Shown here piece by piece: positions 17,998 to 25,715 of a stretch of DNA of 64,000 bases; position 1 is the first letter of the stretch, and each line of letters begins with the position of its first letter. A program made the translations under genes and the position numbers. The notes below the pieces were generated by a model. The model was given only the letters and a program-made list of their open reading frames with translations. It was not told where the DNA came from and made no database searches. Location of the stretch: NCBI GenBank assembly GCA_019414645.1, contig DXLP01000001.1:62001-126000 (forward strand). Direction: 5' to 3'. The DNA is from Collinsella sp. (GTDB taxonomy: Bacteria; Actinomycetota; Coriobacteriia; Coriobacteriales; Coriobacteriaceae).

Positions 17998-18020
17998 CAG
18001 GCACGCGCCATGCAGACAGC
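17998..18020. repeat. 23-nt direct repeat, left copy
   Basis: CAGGCACGCGCCATGCAGAC followed by AGC; matches 21 of 23 bases with the copy at 18869-18891 in the same orientation. The two copies flank the exonuclease gene almost exactly. Confidence 0.7.
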
Positions 18021-18028
18021 TAACGCCC

Positions 18029-18763
18029 CTACCTTCCCGCCGCCTTCAGCTTCAGCAGCAGGTCGCCCAGCTCGGGGCACTTGCTAGAAAGGCGCGTCTG
18101 AGCTCGCTCGCCCATCCCCCACCGCTGGCGGACTTCCTGGGCGCGCGGGCTCACGCGGTAGTCCCCGTCCATCACCTGCTTGAGCAGCTTGGCGGTCACG
18201 CGCGCATCGGCAAGGGCGCTGTGGGCGTGACCCGTCGGCTCGTCGAACTCGATGCCAAGCCACGTCGCCGCGTCACTCAAAGAGACGCACCCGTGGCTGC
18301 CCACGTCCATGATCGAGGTGTAAAACGCCTGCAGGTCGGCCCAGTCCGTAGGAAATGCGGAAAGATCAATGTGCTTTGCCTGGCACTCGGTCAAAAGCTG
18401 TCGACGATCCGCCCCGCTCCAGCAAACTATCTGGGCGGAGTAGCGACCGATCCAATCGCAGAGCCTTTTGATCACCACGTAGAGCGGATCGGCCATCGCG
18501 GTGTCCACGGCCGATATCCCCGTAAGCTCGCGGACAGGGAACGCAACGCCTTCGGTAAATTCCGTCTGCACACACTGCGAAAACTCGCCCATAACGTTGC
18601 CGTGATAGTCGAGCTTGACGGCGCCGACCTCGATAATCTCGTTGCGCAGCCCACGGCGCTGGCGCTGCTTTGGCACCGGCGCAAACTCAAAGTCCAGCAC
18701 AATCTGGCACGCAAAGTTCGTCGTATCGATAGCCGAGATACACGGCGTCTTTTCAGCTGACAC
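18029..18763 (-). CDS. DEDDh-family 3'-5' exonuclease
   Basis: Predicted 3'-5' exonuclease of the DnaQ/RNase T superfamily. The first acidic motif is LDFEF (D24, E26). A second aspartate lies in the GISAVDTAMAD region, and the HAHSALADARVT segment supplies the catalytic histidine and last aspartate. The GTG at 18763 follows GGAGAAAGG and gives 244 residues; the upstream extension has no initiation site. An insertion after motif I and a C-terminal extension set it apart from a stand-alone DNA polymerase epsilon chain, so it may act in RNA or DNA repair or defence. It is flanked by 23-nt direct repeats. Confidence 0.85.
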   Translation of the reverse strand: MSAEKTPCISAIDTTNFACQIVLDFEFAPVPKQRQRRGLRNEIIEVGAVKLDYHGNVMGEFSQCVQTEFTEGVAFPVRELTGISAVDTAMADPLYVVIKRLCDWIGRYSAQIVCWSGADRRQLLTECQAKHIDLSAFPTDWADLQAFYTSIMDVGSHGCVSLSDAATWLGIEFDEPTGHAHSALADARVTAKLLKQVMDGDYRVSPRAQEVRQRWGMGERAQTRLSSKCPELGDLLLKLKAAGR

Positions 18764-18868
18764 GGTTAGGGCCTTTCTCCGTTGCTTGCCGCTTGTTACA
18801 TAAGCGGCTACATTGCCGTAAGGATAGGTGGCCGCGCGGACATGAAAGCTGGGCGCAATACCATGCGC

Positions 18869-18891
18869 CAGGCACACGCCATGCAGACGGC
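18869..18891. repeat. 23-nt direct repeat, right copy
   Basis: CAGGCACACGCCATGCAGAC followed by GGC; second copy of the repeat at 17998-18020. The spacing of 871 bases encloses the exonuclease gene and its ribosome binding site. Confidence 0.7.
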
Positions 18892-18936
18892 CCCAAGAGA
18901 GTTGCCCGCTCTATTCAAATGCATGAAAAAGATTTA

Positions 18937-18971
18937 GGCCCGGTGACTTGAATCAGCGGTCATCCCGGGCC
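18937..18971 (-). terminator. Intrinsic terminator
   Basis: In minus-strand sense, GGCCCGGGATGAC pairs with GTCACCGGGCC and is followed by TAAATC and five T. It closes the minus-strand unit that begins with the ATPase at 20514, just past a possible 29-codon frame. Apart from this terminator, that short frame and the right direct repeat, nothing is visible in the gap 18764-19218. Confidence 0.75.
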
Positions 18972-18973
18972 CA

Positions 18974-19063
18974 TCAGAGCTCGTAGAGCTCTTGGTTGCT
19001 TTGGTCTCGCTCTTCACGGCGCTTATCGAACTTTCCGAGGCACTCAAGCAGCATTCGAAGCAT
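18974..19063 (-). CDS. Possible small protein, 29 residues
   Basis: A short frame, MLRMLLECLGKFDKRREERD followed by nine more residues, ends right at the terminator hairpin. No convincing ribosome binding site precedes the ATG. It is highly charged and helix-prone. It may be a genuine small protein co-transcribed with the ATPase upstream, the remnant of a larger gene, or chance. Confidence 0.3.
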   Translation of the reverse strand: MLRMLLECLGKFDKRREERDQSNQELYEL

Positions 19064-19218
19064 AACAAGTCGCTGCCATTAAGGCACTGACCTCTTGACC
19101 AAGCAACGGCGCTGCCCAGCTATCACCCTTGGGCTGCCGTCAACTTTATTCTATCCGCGAGCATCTGGTTTACCAAATGGATTTTCGGTAAAGGAAGCAC
19201 GGCACGCCCGCAAAACCA

Positions 19219-20514
19219 CTACGCCCCAAGTGCCGCCATGGGAATCACCGCCACGCCGTCGTCGCGTGTGTAGGCAATGCTCCCCTTTCCAACCACGACC
19301 GCCAAAAACGCCGGCGCGGCATTCTGGGCGGCAGGATTGGAGAGCACTTTCCTCTCCAGCGCCTTGAGATTTCTCGCTCCATCGTCTGCTTTCGCATCAC
19401 TCAGCTTGACCTCGATGGCTCCCCAGCGCCCGTCGTGCTCAACGATCAGATCGACCTCAAGGCCCTTCTCATCTCGGAAATAATGGACACTGTTGTCGAC
19501 ACCGCCGTAGGTGGAAAGGAACACGCGCACGTCGCGCAGGACGAGATTCTCAAAGAGCATCCCCAGCGTTTGCATATCGCCAAGCAGCCGCTCAGGGGTA
19601 GCCCCCAGCAACGCCGCCGCAAGTGACGGGTCACAGAAGTAGCGCTTGGGGCGCACGCGAACGCGGGCCTTCGAGCGCATGGGCGGCTCCCATCCGCACA
19701 GGTCCTCGGTCAGCTTGAGCCTGTTGAAGAGGTCCAAGTACGCAGCGATGGTCCTCTCGTCGGGGCCCGCCTCACCGTACGAGGCGTCCTTTACGAGCGT
19801 CTTGTACGTGACAGCCTGGCTCTCGTTCATGGCAAGAGCTCGCAAAAGGCCGTGTGCAAGCTCGGGCGACATGCCCTCGTCCAGCACGTTGACGTCGAGC
19901 ACCGAGTGCACGTACTGGCTTGCCGTCTCTCGCGCAAGATCTTCCGAAAGCCCAAGATTTGCAGGCCAACCGCCCCTGCAGCACCAGCGGGCGACGTCAT
20001 CCACCGTGCTCTCGCGACGCTGAGGGGCAAAATCCTCGCCCTTAAAGAGGCTTGCCAGTGACACGAGCGGCTCGCCGTCGCCCGACTCACACAGGGCCAT
20101 GGGGCGCATTGACAGACGGGCGATCCTACCCGTGCCGGAATGACGAACATGGCTGCGCTCCTCGCTTTTGAGCGCGGTCGAGCCCGTGAGCAAAAGTGTC
20201 CCCCGTTCGTTGCCGCTCGCGTCCACGAAACGCCGGGCGGCATCCCAAACCTCGAGCACCTCCTGCCATTCATCGACCAGGTGTGGCGCATCGCCGATGA
20301 GCGCCAGGCTTGGGTCGACCTCTGCCGCCGCACGCTGCGCAGGCTCATCGAGCCTGGAGACGCTCGCCGAGCGAGAGAGCGCCGTCCAGGTCTTGCCGCA
20401 CCATTTGGGGCCGTTGATCTCCACACAGCCAAACGCCCGCATAAGGGTGTCGAGGCGCTCCTCTATGAGCCGGGGCCTATATCCCTTTTGGGTCAATCTC
20501 TTTGGTGCATCCAT
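19219..20514 (-). CDS. AAA_14/DUF4143-type ATPase
   Basis: Predicted ATPase with an N-terminal AAA_14-like domain (Walker A GPKWCGKT at residues 35-42; HLVDEWQEV as Walker B) and a C-terminal DUF4143-like region. Its EVDLIVEHDGRWGAIEVKLS segment resembles the PD-(D/E)xK nuclease core (D...ExK). The length of 431 residues is typical. The family is common in anaerobes and archaea, is often linked to mobile or defence loci, and has no settled role. The region just upstream carries five 23-bp-spaced repeats, suggesting autoregulation. A second, unrelated-subfamily ATPase follows at 20700. Confidence 0.85.
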   Translation of the reverse strand: MDAPKRLTQKGYRPRLIEERLDTLMRAFGCVEINGPKWCGKTWTALSRSASVSRLDEPAQRAAAEVDPSLALIGDAPHLVDEWQEVLEVWDAARRFVDASGNERGTLLLTGSTALKSEERSHVRHSGTGRIARLSMRPMALCESGDGEPLVSLASLFKGEDFAPQRRESTVDDVARWCCRGGWPANLGLSEDLARETASQYVHSVLDVNVLDEGMSPELAHGLLRALAMNESQAVTYKTLVKDASYGEAGPDERTIAAYLDLFNRLKLTEDLCGWEPPMRSKARVRVRPKRYFCDPSLAAALLGATPERLLGDMQTLGMLFENLVLRDVRVFLSTYGGVDNSVHYFRDEKGLEVDLIVEHDGRWGAIEVKLSDAKADDGARNLKALERKVLSNPAAQNAAPAFLAVVVGKGSIAYTRDDGVAVIPMAALGA

Positions 20515-20548
20515 AGACGGCCGTCCCTCTCTATCACGCGATATGCGA

Positions 20549-20650
20549 AATTACGCCATTCTCAATGCTGATTTTACGCTACTTTCAATGTAGTTTTTAC
20601 GCCATGACAGATGTAGTTTTTACGCCATTTTCATTGAAGGTTTTACGCTT
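20549..20650. repeat. 23-bp-period tandem repeats upstream of the ATPase gene
   Basis: Units beginning TTTTACGC (first one AATTACGC) recur at 20549, 20572, 20595, 20618 and 20641, an exact 23-bp period. Spacers such as CATTTTCATTGAAGG and TACTTTCAATGTAGT are partly conserved. The array lies 35-135 bases before the ATPase start at 20514 and covers its promoter region. About two helical turns per unit suits a multi-dimer operator. Confidence 0.85.
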
Positions 20651-20699
20651 GGCATCCTTAGCGCGACCCATTCCGAGCATCACATCAGAGCGTGCTTGG

Positions 20700-22091
20700 T
20701 TATCTCCGCTCGCACATCTCGGCAAACGAAATCAGCTTGGCATCTCCCCTGCTCGCCGCAGCTTCCTGACATCCTTGCGTAAAGCCTCGCTTCGAGAAGA
20801 TCGCATAGCTTTTGTGCTGCCGCCTAAAGAGCTCGCTTCGATGCACGAGCTTTTGCAGCACGTCTTCGCCCACCGGTTCATTGCGCCATTTGCATTCCGC
20901 AAACAGCGCAGTGCCCTCGTCATCGTCAACAATCAAGTCGATTTCTTCCTGCGTATGCGTGCGATTATCCGTCCCCCACCAGCGCCCAACGCTTGCCGGA
21001 ACCACATCAAGCTGGCCCGCCCGCGCGAGTTCGTACACGTATTGTCTGCATATAATCTCAAAGACCGTACCCATATAATCCGATACGTGCGGCTCAATGC
21101 GCTCATACGCCATCTCGGCCATATCGTTTTGAATCAGCCCGATGTTCTGCGGAACAAACTTGTACCAGAACCTAAACATCTGGTCGCTCAGCAGATACAC
21201 GGCTCGCTTATTGCTCGTCTCGTTTAGGGGCAGCTCGCGCTCGACAATCCCAAGCGACGCCAGCTTATCCACATAGCTCTTTACGTTGCTCGCAGGGATT
21301 CCCGTAGAGCTCGCAATCTCCGAGATCTTCGAGCGCCCCTGGGCAATTGCTTGCACGATCGCATCATATTGCTCGGGATTGCGGCACTCCTGCAATAGCA
21401 GGTTACTCGGCTCCTCAAAGAGATAGCCCGTAGGAGTAAGAAAAAGACGTTTGATGTTGTCCTTGAGCGGTGCGGCAGGATCGACTTTCTCGATATATGC
21501 AGGAATGCCACCCGTCATGCCATAGCAAACTGCAGCGTCTTCGCGACCCATGCTCTGCCACAGGCCGAGGGTCGTCATAAAATCGAGCGGCATGATCTTA
21601 AACTGGGCCGTACGCCTACCGTATAGCGGACTCTCGTAGCCCAACACCTGCTCTTCCATAAACGAAAGCGACGACCCGCACAGGATAAGCATAAGCTTGG
21701 TCTCTTTGTACAAGTGATCGATCTTGTCTTGCAGCAACGAGCTGATCTCGGGATTCGATTGGGCGAGATAAGGATACTCGTCGATCACGACAATCAAACG
21801 TTCCGTACGAGCCATGGTAGCCAATGCATCGAACGCCTCGTCAAAACTACGAAACGACACGCCAGCAACACCAACGGAGCCCGCAAGTATCGCCTGGCTA
21901 AAGCCATGCAGGTTTGCCTCTGCATTGGTGCGACGAGCTTGAAAGTAAATAGCCTTCTTGCCTTGGATAAACTCTGTGATAAGACGCGTTTTGCCCACGC
22001 GACGGCGGCCGTAAATCACAGGCATCTCAAAGGAGCCCGTGCCATACAGTCGATTGAGCTCGGACATTTCCGCCGTTCTTCCGATAAACAT
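20700..22091 (-). CDS. Archaeal-type ATPase with C-terminal DUF234-like nuclease-fold domain
   Basis: Predicted P-loop ATPase (463 residues) with Walker A GRRRVGKT at residues 28-35, Walker B RLIVVIDEYPYL and sensor region LILCGSSLSFME. A winged-helix-like middle follows (SKISEIASSTGIPASNVKSY), then a C-terminal domain whose EIDLIVDDDEGTALFAECKW fits a PD-(D/E)xK core, as in DUF234 proteins. The ATG at 22091 follows AAGGAAGG. Upstream is a perfect 25-bp inverted repeat. The family's function is unknown; defence, regulation or mobile-element roles have all been suggested. Confidence 0.85.
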   Translation of the reverse strand: MFIGRTAEMSELNRLYGTGSFEMPVIYGRRRVGKTRLITEFIQGKKAIYFQARRTNAEANLHGFSQAILAGSVGVAGVSFRSFDEAFDALATMARTERLIVVIDEYPYLAQSNPEISSLLQDKIDHLYKETKLMLILCGSSLSFMEEQVLGYESPLYGRRTAQFKIMPLDFMTTLGLWQSMGREDAAVCYGMTGGIPAYIEKVDPAAPLKDNIKRLFLTPTGYLFEEPSNLLLQECRNPEQYDAIVQAIAQGRSKISEIASSTGIPASNVKSYVDKLASLGIVERELPLNETSNKRAVYLLSDQMFRFWYKFVPQNIGLIQNDMAEMAYERIEPHVSDYMGTVFEIICRQYVYELARAGQLDVVPASVGRWWGTDNRTHTQEEIDLIVDDDEGTALFAECKWRNEPVGEDVLQKLVHRSELFRRQHKSYAIFSKRGFTQGCQEAAASRGDAKLISFAEMCERR

Positions 22092-22106
22092 AGGGCCATC
22101 CTTCCT

Positions 22107-22162
22107 TTACGTTATAGCTAGCTATATTATACCTTCCTATAATATAGCTAGCTATAACGTAA
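22107..22162. promoter_or_regulatory. Perfect 25-bp inverted repeat overlapping the ATPase promoter
   Basis: Arms at 22107-22131 and 22138-22162 are exact complements around a 6-base loop. Each arm contains the 14-base palindrome TATAGCTAGCTATA and a TATAAT hexamer at its inner end, one per strand. The structure ends 15 bases before the ATG at 22091 and abuts the ribosome binding site. It may therefore be a four-half-site operator or an mRNA hairpin controlling initiation. Confidence 0.9.
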
Positions 22163-22214
22163 TTCGACAAGCGGCGCACGCAAAAGGGTCGGTACACCAC
22201 CGCACGTGGACCGT

Positions 22215-22325
22215 TCCGGAAAATGTATCCCGTTCTGGAGCCAAAAACTGGGCCGTAGTTTCCGCCAAACATGCCATCCGGAAAGCGTGTCCCGTTCTGA
22301 GCGCCAAATCCGGGACGCAGTTTCC
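22215..22325. repeat. Two 49-nt direct repeats, each an imperfect hairpin
   Basis: Units at 22215-22263 and 22277-22325 share TCCGGAAA, TCCCGTTCTG and AGTTTCC at matching positions; each can fold GGAAA...GGGA against TCCC...TTTCC. They occupy the 344-base gap between the XDH terminator and the ATPase promoter. This looks like a REP-type family unrelated to the other repeats here. Confidence 0.7.
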
Positions 22326-22338
22326 ACTCCAAACAAAG

Positions 22339-22366
22339 GGCCCCGGCTCGCGATGGAGCCGGGGCC
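22339..22366 (-). terminator. Terminator hairpin after xanthine dehydrogenase
   Basis: GGCCCCGGCTC pairs perfectly with GAGCCGGGGCC around a 6-base loop, and in minus-strand sense is followed by CTTTGTTTGG. It lies 70 bases past the XDH stop and is the probable end of the permease-ssnA-ygfK-ferredoxin-XDH transcripts. Confidence 0.75.
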
Positions 22367-22435
22367 AAAGGCGCAGCGTATGTAGTTGATGTTGAGCGCG
22401 AACGGCCCGTCAACAATGGCCGTCCACGCTCTACC

Positions 22436-25213
22436 CTACCCGCGGTGACGGGCGCGGCTGTACGGCGTATCCACCATGGGCAGATCCGGACGCAGCTTGC
22501 CGTCGAATGCGCGATAGGCGTTCTGTACGGCGGGCGCCGTGGGAATCGTTGCAATCTCACCGATGCCCTTGCCGCCGTATGCCACGGGCAACAGCTCGTC
22601 CTTCTCCACGTAGATGGCGTGGATATTCGGAATCTCGGGCGCACGGAACAGCCCGAGCGTACCGTACCTTGCCTGGGGTACGCAGTCCTTGAGCGGCCAG
22701 TCCTCGGTAAGCGCATAGCCCATACCCATGAGCACGCCGCCTTCGATCTGACCCTGGATGGAGATGGGGTTGGCCACCTTGCCGGAATCGTGCGCGGCAT
22801 AGACCTCGCTCACGCGGCCGTCATCATCCAGAATGACCACATGCGTGGCAAACCCGTAGCAGATGTGGCTCTTGGGGTTGGGAACGTCGGCGCCCAGCTT
22901 GTCGGTCGGCTCCAGGTACACGTAGCCAAACTCGCATCCCTCGAGCGCCTTGATGGCAGCCGCGGGATCCTGAGGATGCATACCCTGGCCGGCGATGAGC
23001 TCCTGCGTGCGCAGCTGATAGGCGCGACCGTCGTCGTACTCAATCTTGACGCCGTCGCCATGCGCGCTCACGGGAGTATCGGGTGCGGGCTTGCCGGCCT
23101 CGATGTCAAGCATGGCATCGCGCAGCAGGAAGGCGGCACCGCGCACGGCCTCGCCGGTCACGACCGTCTGACGCGAGCCAGACGTGGTGCCGGAGTCGGG
23201 AGCGTTTTCGGTGGAGCACTCGCCATTAGCAATGCAGCTCAGCGGCAGACCGCAGGCCTCGGCAACGTCCTGCAAAAAGACCGTGTTGCAGCCCTGGCCG
23301 ATGTCGGACGTGGCGGCGTAGACCACGGCGCGGCCATCCTCGACGCGAATCTTGCAGCGACCGGCATCGGGCAGGCCCACGCCCACGCCGGCGTTCTTCA
23401 TGGCGCAGGCAATGCCGGCGTGTCCGGGATGCGCGTAGTAGGCATCCTTGACCTCGAGCAGCGTCTCTTTAAGCGCCGTGGAGCAATCGGCAATCTGGCC
23501 GTTGGGCAGAACCTCGCCCGGCTCGATGGCGTTGCGGTAGCGAATCTCCCACGGATCCAGGCCGACCTTCTCTGCCAGCAGGTCGATCAGGCTCTCGAGC
23601 GCAAACTCGGACTGGCAGACGCCAAAGCCGCGGTACGCGCCGGCAGGCGGGTTGTTGGTGTAGTAACCAAAGCCGCGAATGTCGGTGTTCTGGTACTTGT
23701 AGGGGCCGACGGCATGCGTACAGGCGCGCTCGAGCACCGGGCCGCACAGCGACGCGTAGGCACCGGTATCAAAGTTGATCTCGCAATCCAGGCCGGTAAA
23801 GTTGCCCTCGGCGTCGCAGCCCAGTGTAAAGGTGCCGTCCATGGCGTGACGCTTGGGATGGAAAGCGAGCGACTCGGCACGCGTGAGCTTACACTTCACA
23901 GGACGCTGGAACTTATATGCGGCGAGCGCGGCCAGGTGCTGGATGGACACGTCCTCCTTGCCGCCAAAGCCGCCACCCACGAGCATGGTCTCGACGACCA
24001 CGCGCTCGGGCTCGTTGTCCCAGCCAAACATGTGGGCACACTCTTTGCGCGTATCGTAGGCGCCCTGGTCGGTCGACTGCACCTTGACGCCGTTCTTGTA
24101 CGGGAAGGCGACGGCGCACTCGGGCTCCAAGAAGGCGTGCTCGGTAAAGGGCGTGGTAAAGCGCTGCGTCACGGTGAATGCGCTCTCCGCTAGCGCCTTG
24201 GCGGCGTCGCCGCGCGTCACGTGACGGCTCTGGCACACGTTGTCCTTGAGCTCCACCGTGTTGCCAAAAGCAAAGAAACTGTCATGCAGGCGCGGGGCGT
24301 CGGCGGCCTTGGCCTCGGCGATGTTGCGCACGGGCTCCAGCGGCTCGTAATCGATCTTTACGAGCTTCTTGGCCTTCTCGAGCGTCGCCTCGTCCTCGGC
24401 GACTACCAAAACGATGGCGTCGCCCACGCAGCGGGTGATATCGCCCTGGGCGATCATGACGTCCCAGTCCTGGATAAGGTGGCCGACCTGGTTGACCGGC
24501 ACGTCCTCGGCTCGCAGGATGCCCACCACACCGGGCAGGGCCTCGGCCTTGGAGGTGTCGATGGAGAGCACGCGGGCGCGCGGATATTTGGAGCGAACGG
24601 CGCTGGCATAGGTCAGGCCCGGCTGATCGAGCTCGTCGATGTCGTCGGGATACTTGCCCTCGCCGAGCACCTTCTTGCGCACGTCGATACGGAAGGCGCG
24701 CTTGCCCACGCCGTAGTCATCGCCGCGCTCCAGATCCTCGTCGATCTGCTTTTCGCCACGGAGCACCGCAGCTGCCAGCGAGATGCCCTCGATAATCTTC
24801 TTGTAGCCGGTGCAACGGCAGACATTGCCGCGGATGGCGTACTTGATCTGCTCCTCGGTGGGCTCGGGGTCCTCGGCGATGAGCGCTGCACCCGCCATGA
24901 CCATGCCGGGGATGCAAAAGCCGCACTGCACGGCGCCCACGGCGCCAAAGGCGTACACGAAGGCCTCGCGCACGTCCTCGGGCAGGCCCTCGACGGTCAC
25001 GATGTTACGGCCGGCGGCAAGCGCGGTGGTCAGTACGCACGCCTTGACGGCCGCACCGTCCACGTGAATGGTGCAGGTACCGCAGGCGCCCTCGGAGCAG
25101 CCGTCCTTGGCGGAGTGAATGTGCAGGTCGTCGCGCAGGTAGCGCAGCAGCGGTTTGTTTTGGGTCGTCGTGCGCTCAACGCCGTTAACGGTAAAAGTGA
25201 ATTCCTGTGCCAT
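22436..25213 (-). CDS. Selenium-dependent xanthine dehydrogenase (2Fe-2S and Mo domains fused)
   Basis: Molybdenum hydroxylase interconverting purines (xanthine/urate level). In 925 residues it joins an N-terminal [2Fe-2S] unit (C39, C44, C47, C59 and C97, C100, C132, C134) to a molybdopterin domain. Characteristic loops are VGGGFGGKED, PPAGAYRGFG and the C-terminal GGKGIGEIATIP with the catalytic Glu (E886). No FAD-binding subunit or domain is present, so electrons must pass to partners, probably the ferredoxin and YgfK encoded just upstream (13-base gap to the ferredoxin). The Se-dependent assignment rests on family resemblance and on yqeB/yqeC nearby; selenium would be a labile ligand, and no in-frame TGA is used. 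Confidence 0.92.
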   Translation of the reverse strand: MAQEFTFTVNGVERTTTQNKPLLRYLRDDLHIHSAKDGCSEGACGTCTIHVDGAAVKACVLTTALAAGRNIVTVEGLPEDVREAFVYAFGAVGAVQCGFCIPGMVMAGAALIAEDPEPTEEQIKYAIRGNVCRCTGYKKIIEGISLAAAVLRGEKQIDEDLERGDDYGVGKRAFRIDVRKKVLGEGKYPDDIDELDQPGLTYASAVRSKYPRARVLSIDTSKAEALPGVVGILRAEDVPVNQVGHLIQDWDVMIAQGDITRCVGDAIVLVVAEDEATLEKAKKLVKIDYEPLEPVRNIAEAKAADAPRLHDSFFAFGNTVELKDNVCQSRHVTRGDAAKALAESAFTVTQRFTTPFTEHAFLEPECAVAFPYKNGVKVQSTDQGAYDTRKECAHMFGWDNEPERVVVETMLVGGGFGGKEDVSIQHLAALAAYKFQRPVKCKLTRAESLAFHPKRHAMDGTFTLGCDAEGNFTGLDCEINFDTGAYASLCGPVLERACTHAVGPYKYQNTDIRGFGYYTNNPPAGAYRGFGVCQSEFALESLIDLLAEKVGLDPWEIRYRNAIEPGEVLPNGQIADCSTALKETLLEVKDAYYAHPGHAGIACAMKNAGVGVGLPDAGRCKIRVEDGRAVVYAATSDIGQGCNTVFLQDVAEACGLPLSCIANGECSTENAPDSGTTSGSRQTVVTGEAVRGAAFLLRDAMLDIEAGKPAPDTPVSAHGDGVKIEYDDGRAYQLRTQELIAGQGMHPQDPAAAIKALEGCEFGYVYLEPTDKLGADVPNPKSHICYGFATHVVILDDDGRVSEVYAAHDSGKVANPISIQGQIEGGVLMGMGYALTEDWPLKDCVPQARYGTLGLFRAPEIPNIHAIYVEKDELLPVAYGGKGIGEIATIPTAPAVQNAYRAFDGKLRPDLPMVDTPYSRARHRG

Positions 25214-25225
25214 GGTGATTCCCTT

Positions 25226-25705
25226 CTACACGCCGGCGGCGATGCCGGTGCGGTCGTGGATAGCGCCATGCGGGCAGACGACGGCGCACATGCCACACGA
25301 CAGGCAGTCCGCGCCGTCGATATGGGCGCAGTTGTCCTCGATGCGGATAGCGCCGGCGGGGCACTTTTTGGCGCACATGCCGCAACCGATGCAGCTCGTG
25401 TCGCAGATCTTGCGGGCGATGGCGCCCTTATCGGTGTTGTTGCAGCGCACCAGGATATTCTGGTAGCCGGGGACGAAGGCGATCACGCGCTGCGGGCACG
25501 CCATGCCGCACAGGCCACAACCCGTGCACTTTGAGCGATCAACGCGGGCGATGCCATCGACCAGTGCAATGGCGCCGTGGGGGCAGGCCGTGACGCAGGC
25601 GCCACAGCCAATGCAGCCTTCACTGCAGCGGGCGTCGCCGCCTGCGGAGGCACAACCGCTTCCGCAGGCAACGTAGGCCACGTTATGTTGAATGGATTTG
25701 GCCAT
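25226..25705 (-). CDS. Polyferredoxin with four [4Fe-4S] motifs
   Basis: Electron carrier of 159 residues with four CxxCxxCxxxCP motifs (CIGCGACVTACP, CTGCGLCGMACP, CIGCGMCAKKCP, CLSCGMCAVVCP), enough for four [4Fe-4S] clusters. There is also a Cys-rich N-terminus (CGSGC...CSEGC). It resembles the ferredoxin domains of RnfB and YgfS-type proteins. It lies between ygfK (10 bases upstream) and XDH (12 bases downstream), so it probably shuttles electrons between XDH and YgfK. This could substitute for the missing XDH FAD subunit. There is no transmembrane helix. Confidence 0.92.
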   Translation of the reverse strand: MAKSIQHNVAYVACGSGCASAGGDARCSEGCIGCGACVTACPHGAIALVDGIARVDRSKCTGCGLCGMACPQRVIAFVPGYQNILVRCNNTDKGAIARKICDTSCIGCGMCAKKCPAGAIRIEDNCAHIDGADCLSCGMCAVVCPHGAIHDRTGIAAGV

Positions 25706-25715
25706 AAGGGGTCCC

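Noticed and set aside
20549-20650. CRISPR array
   Set aside because: The period is only 23 bp in total, there are no unique spacers of 25-40 bases between identical repeats, and there are no cas genes.
22436-25213. Selenocysteine insertion in the selenium-dependent XDH
   Set aside because: No in-frame TGA is present; in this enzyme type selenium is a labile cofactor ligand, not selenocysteine.
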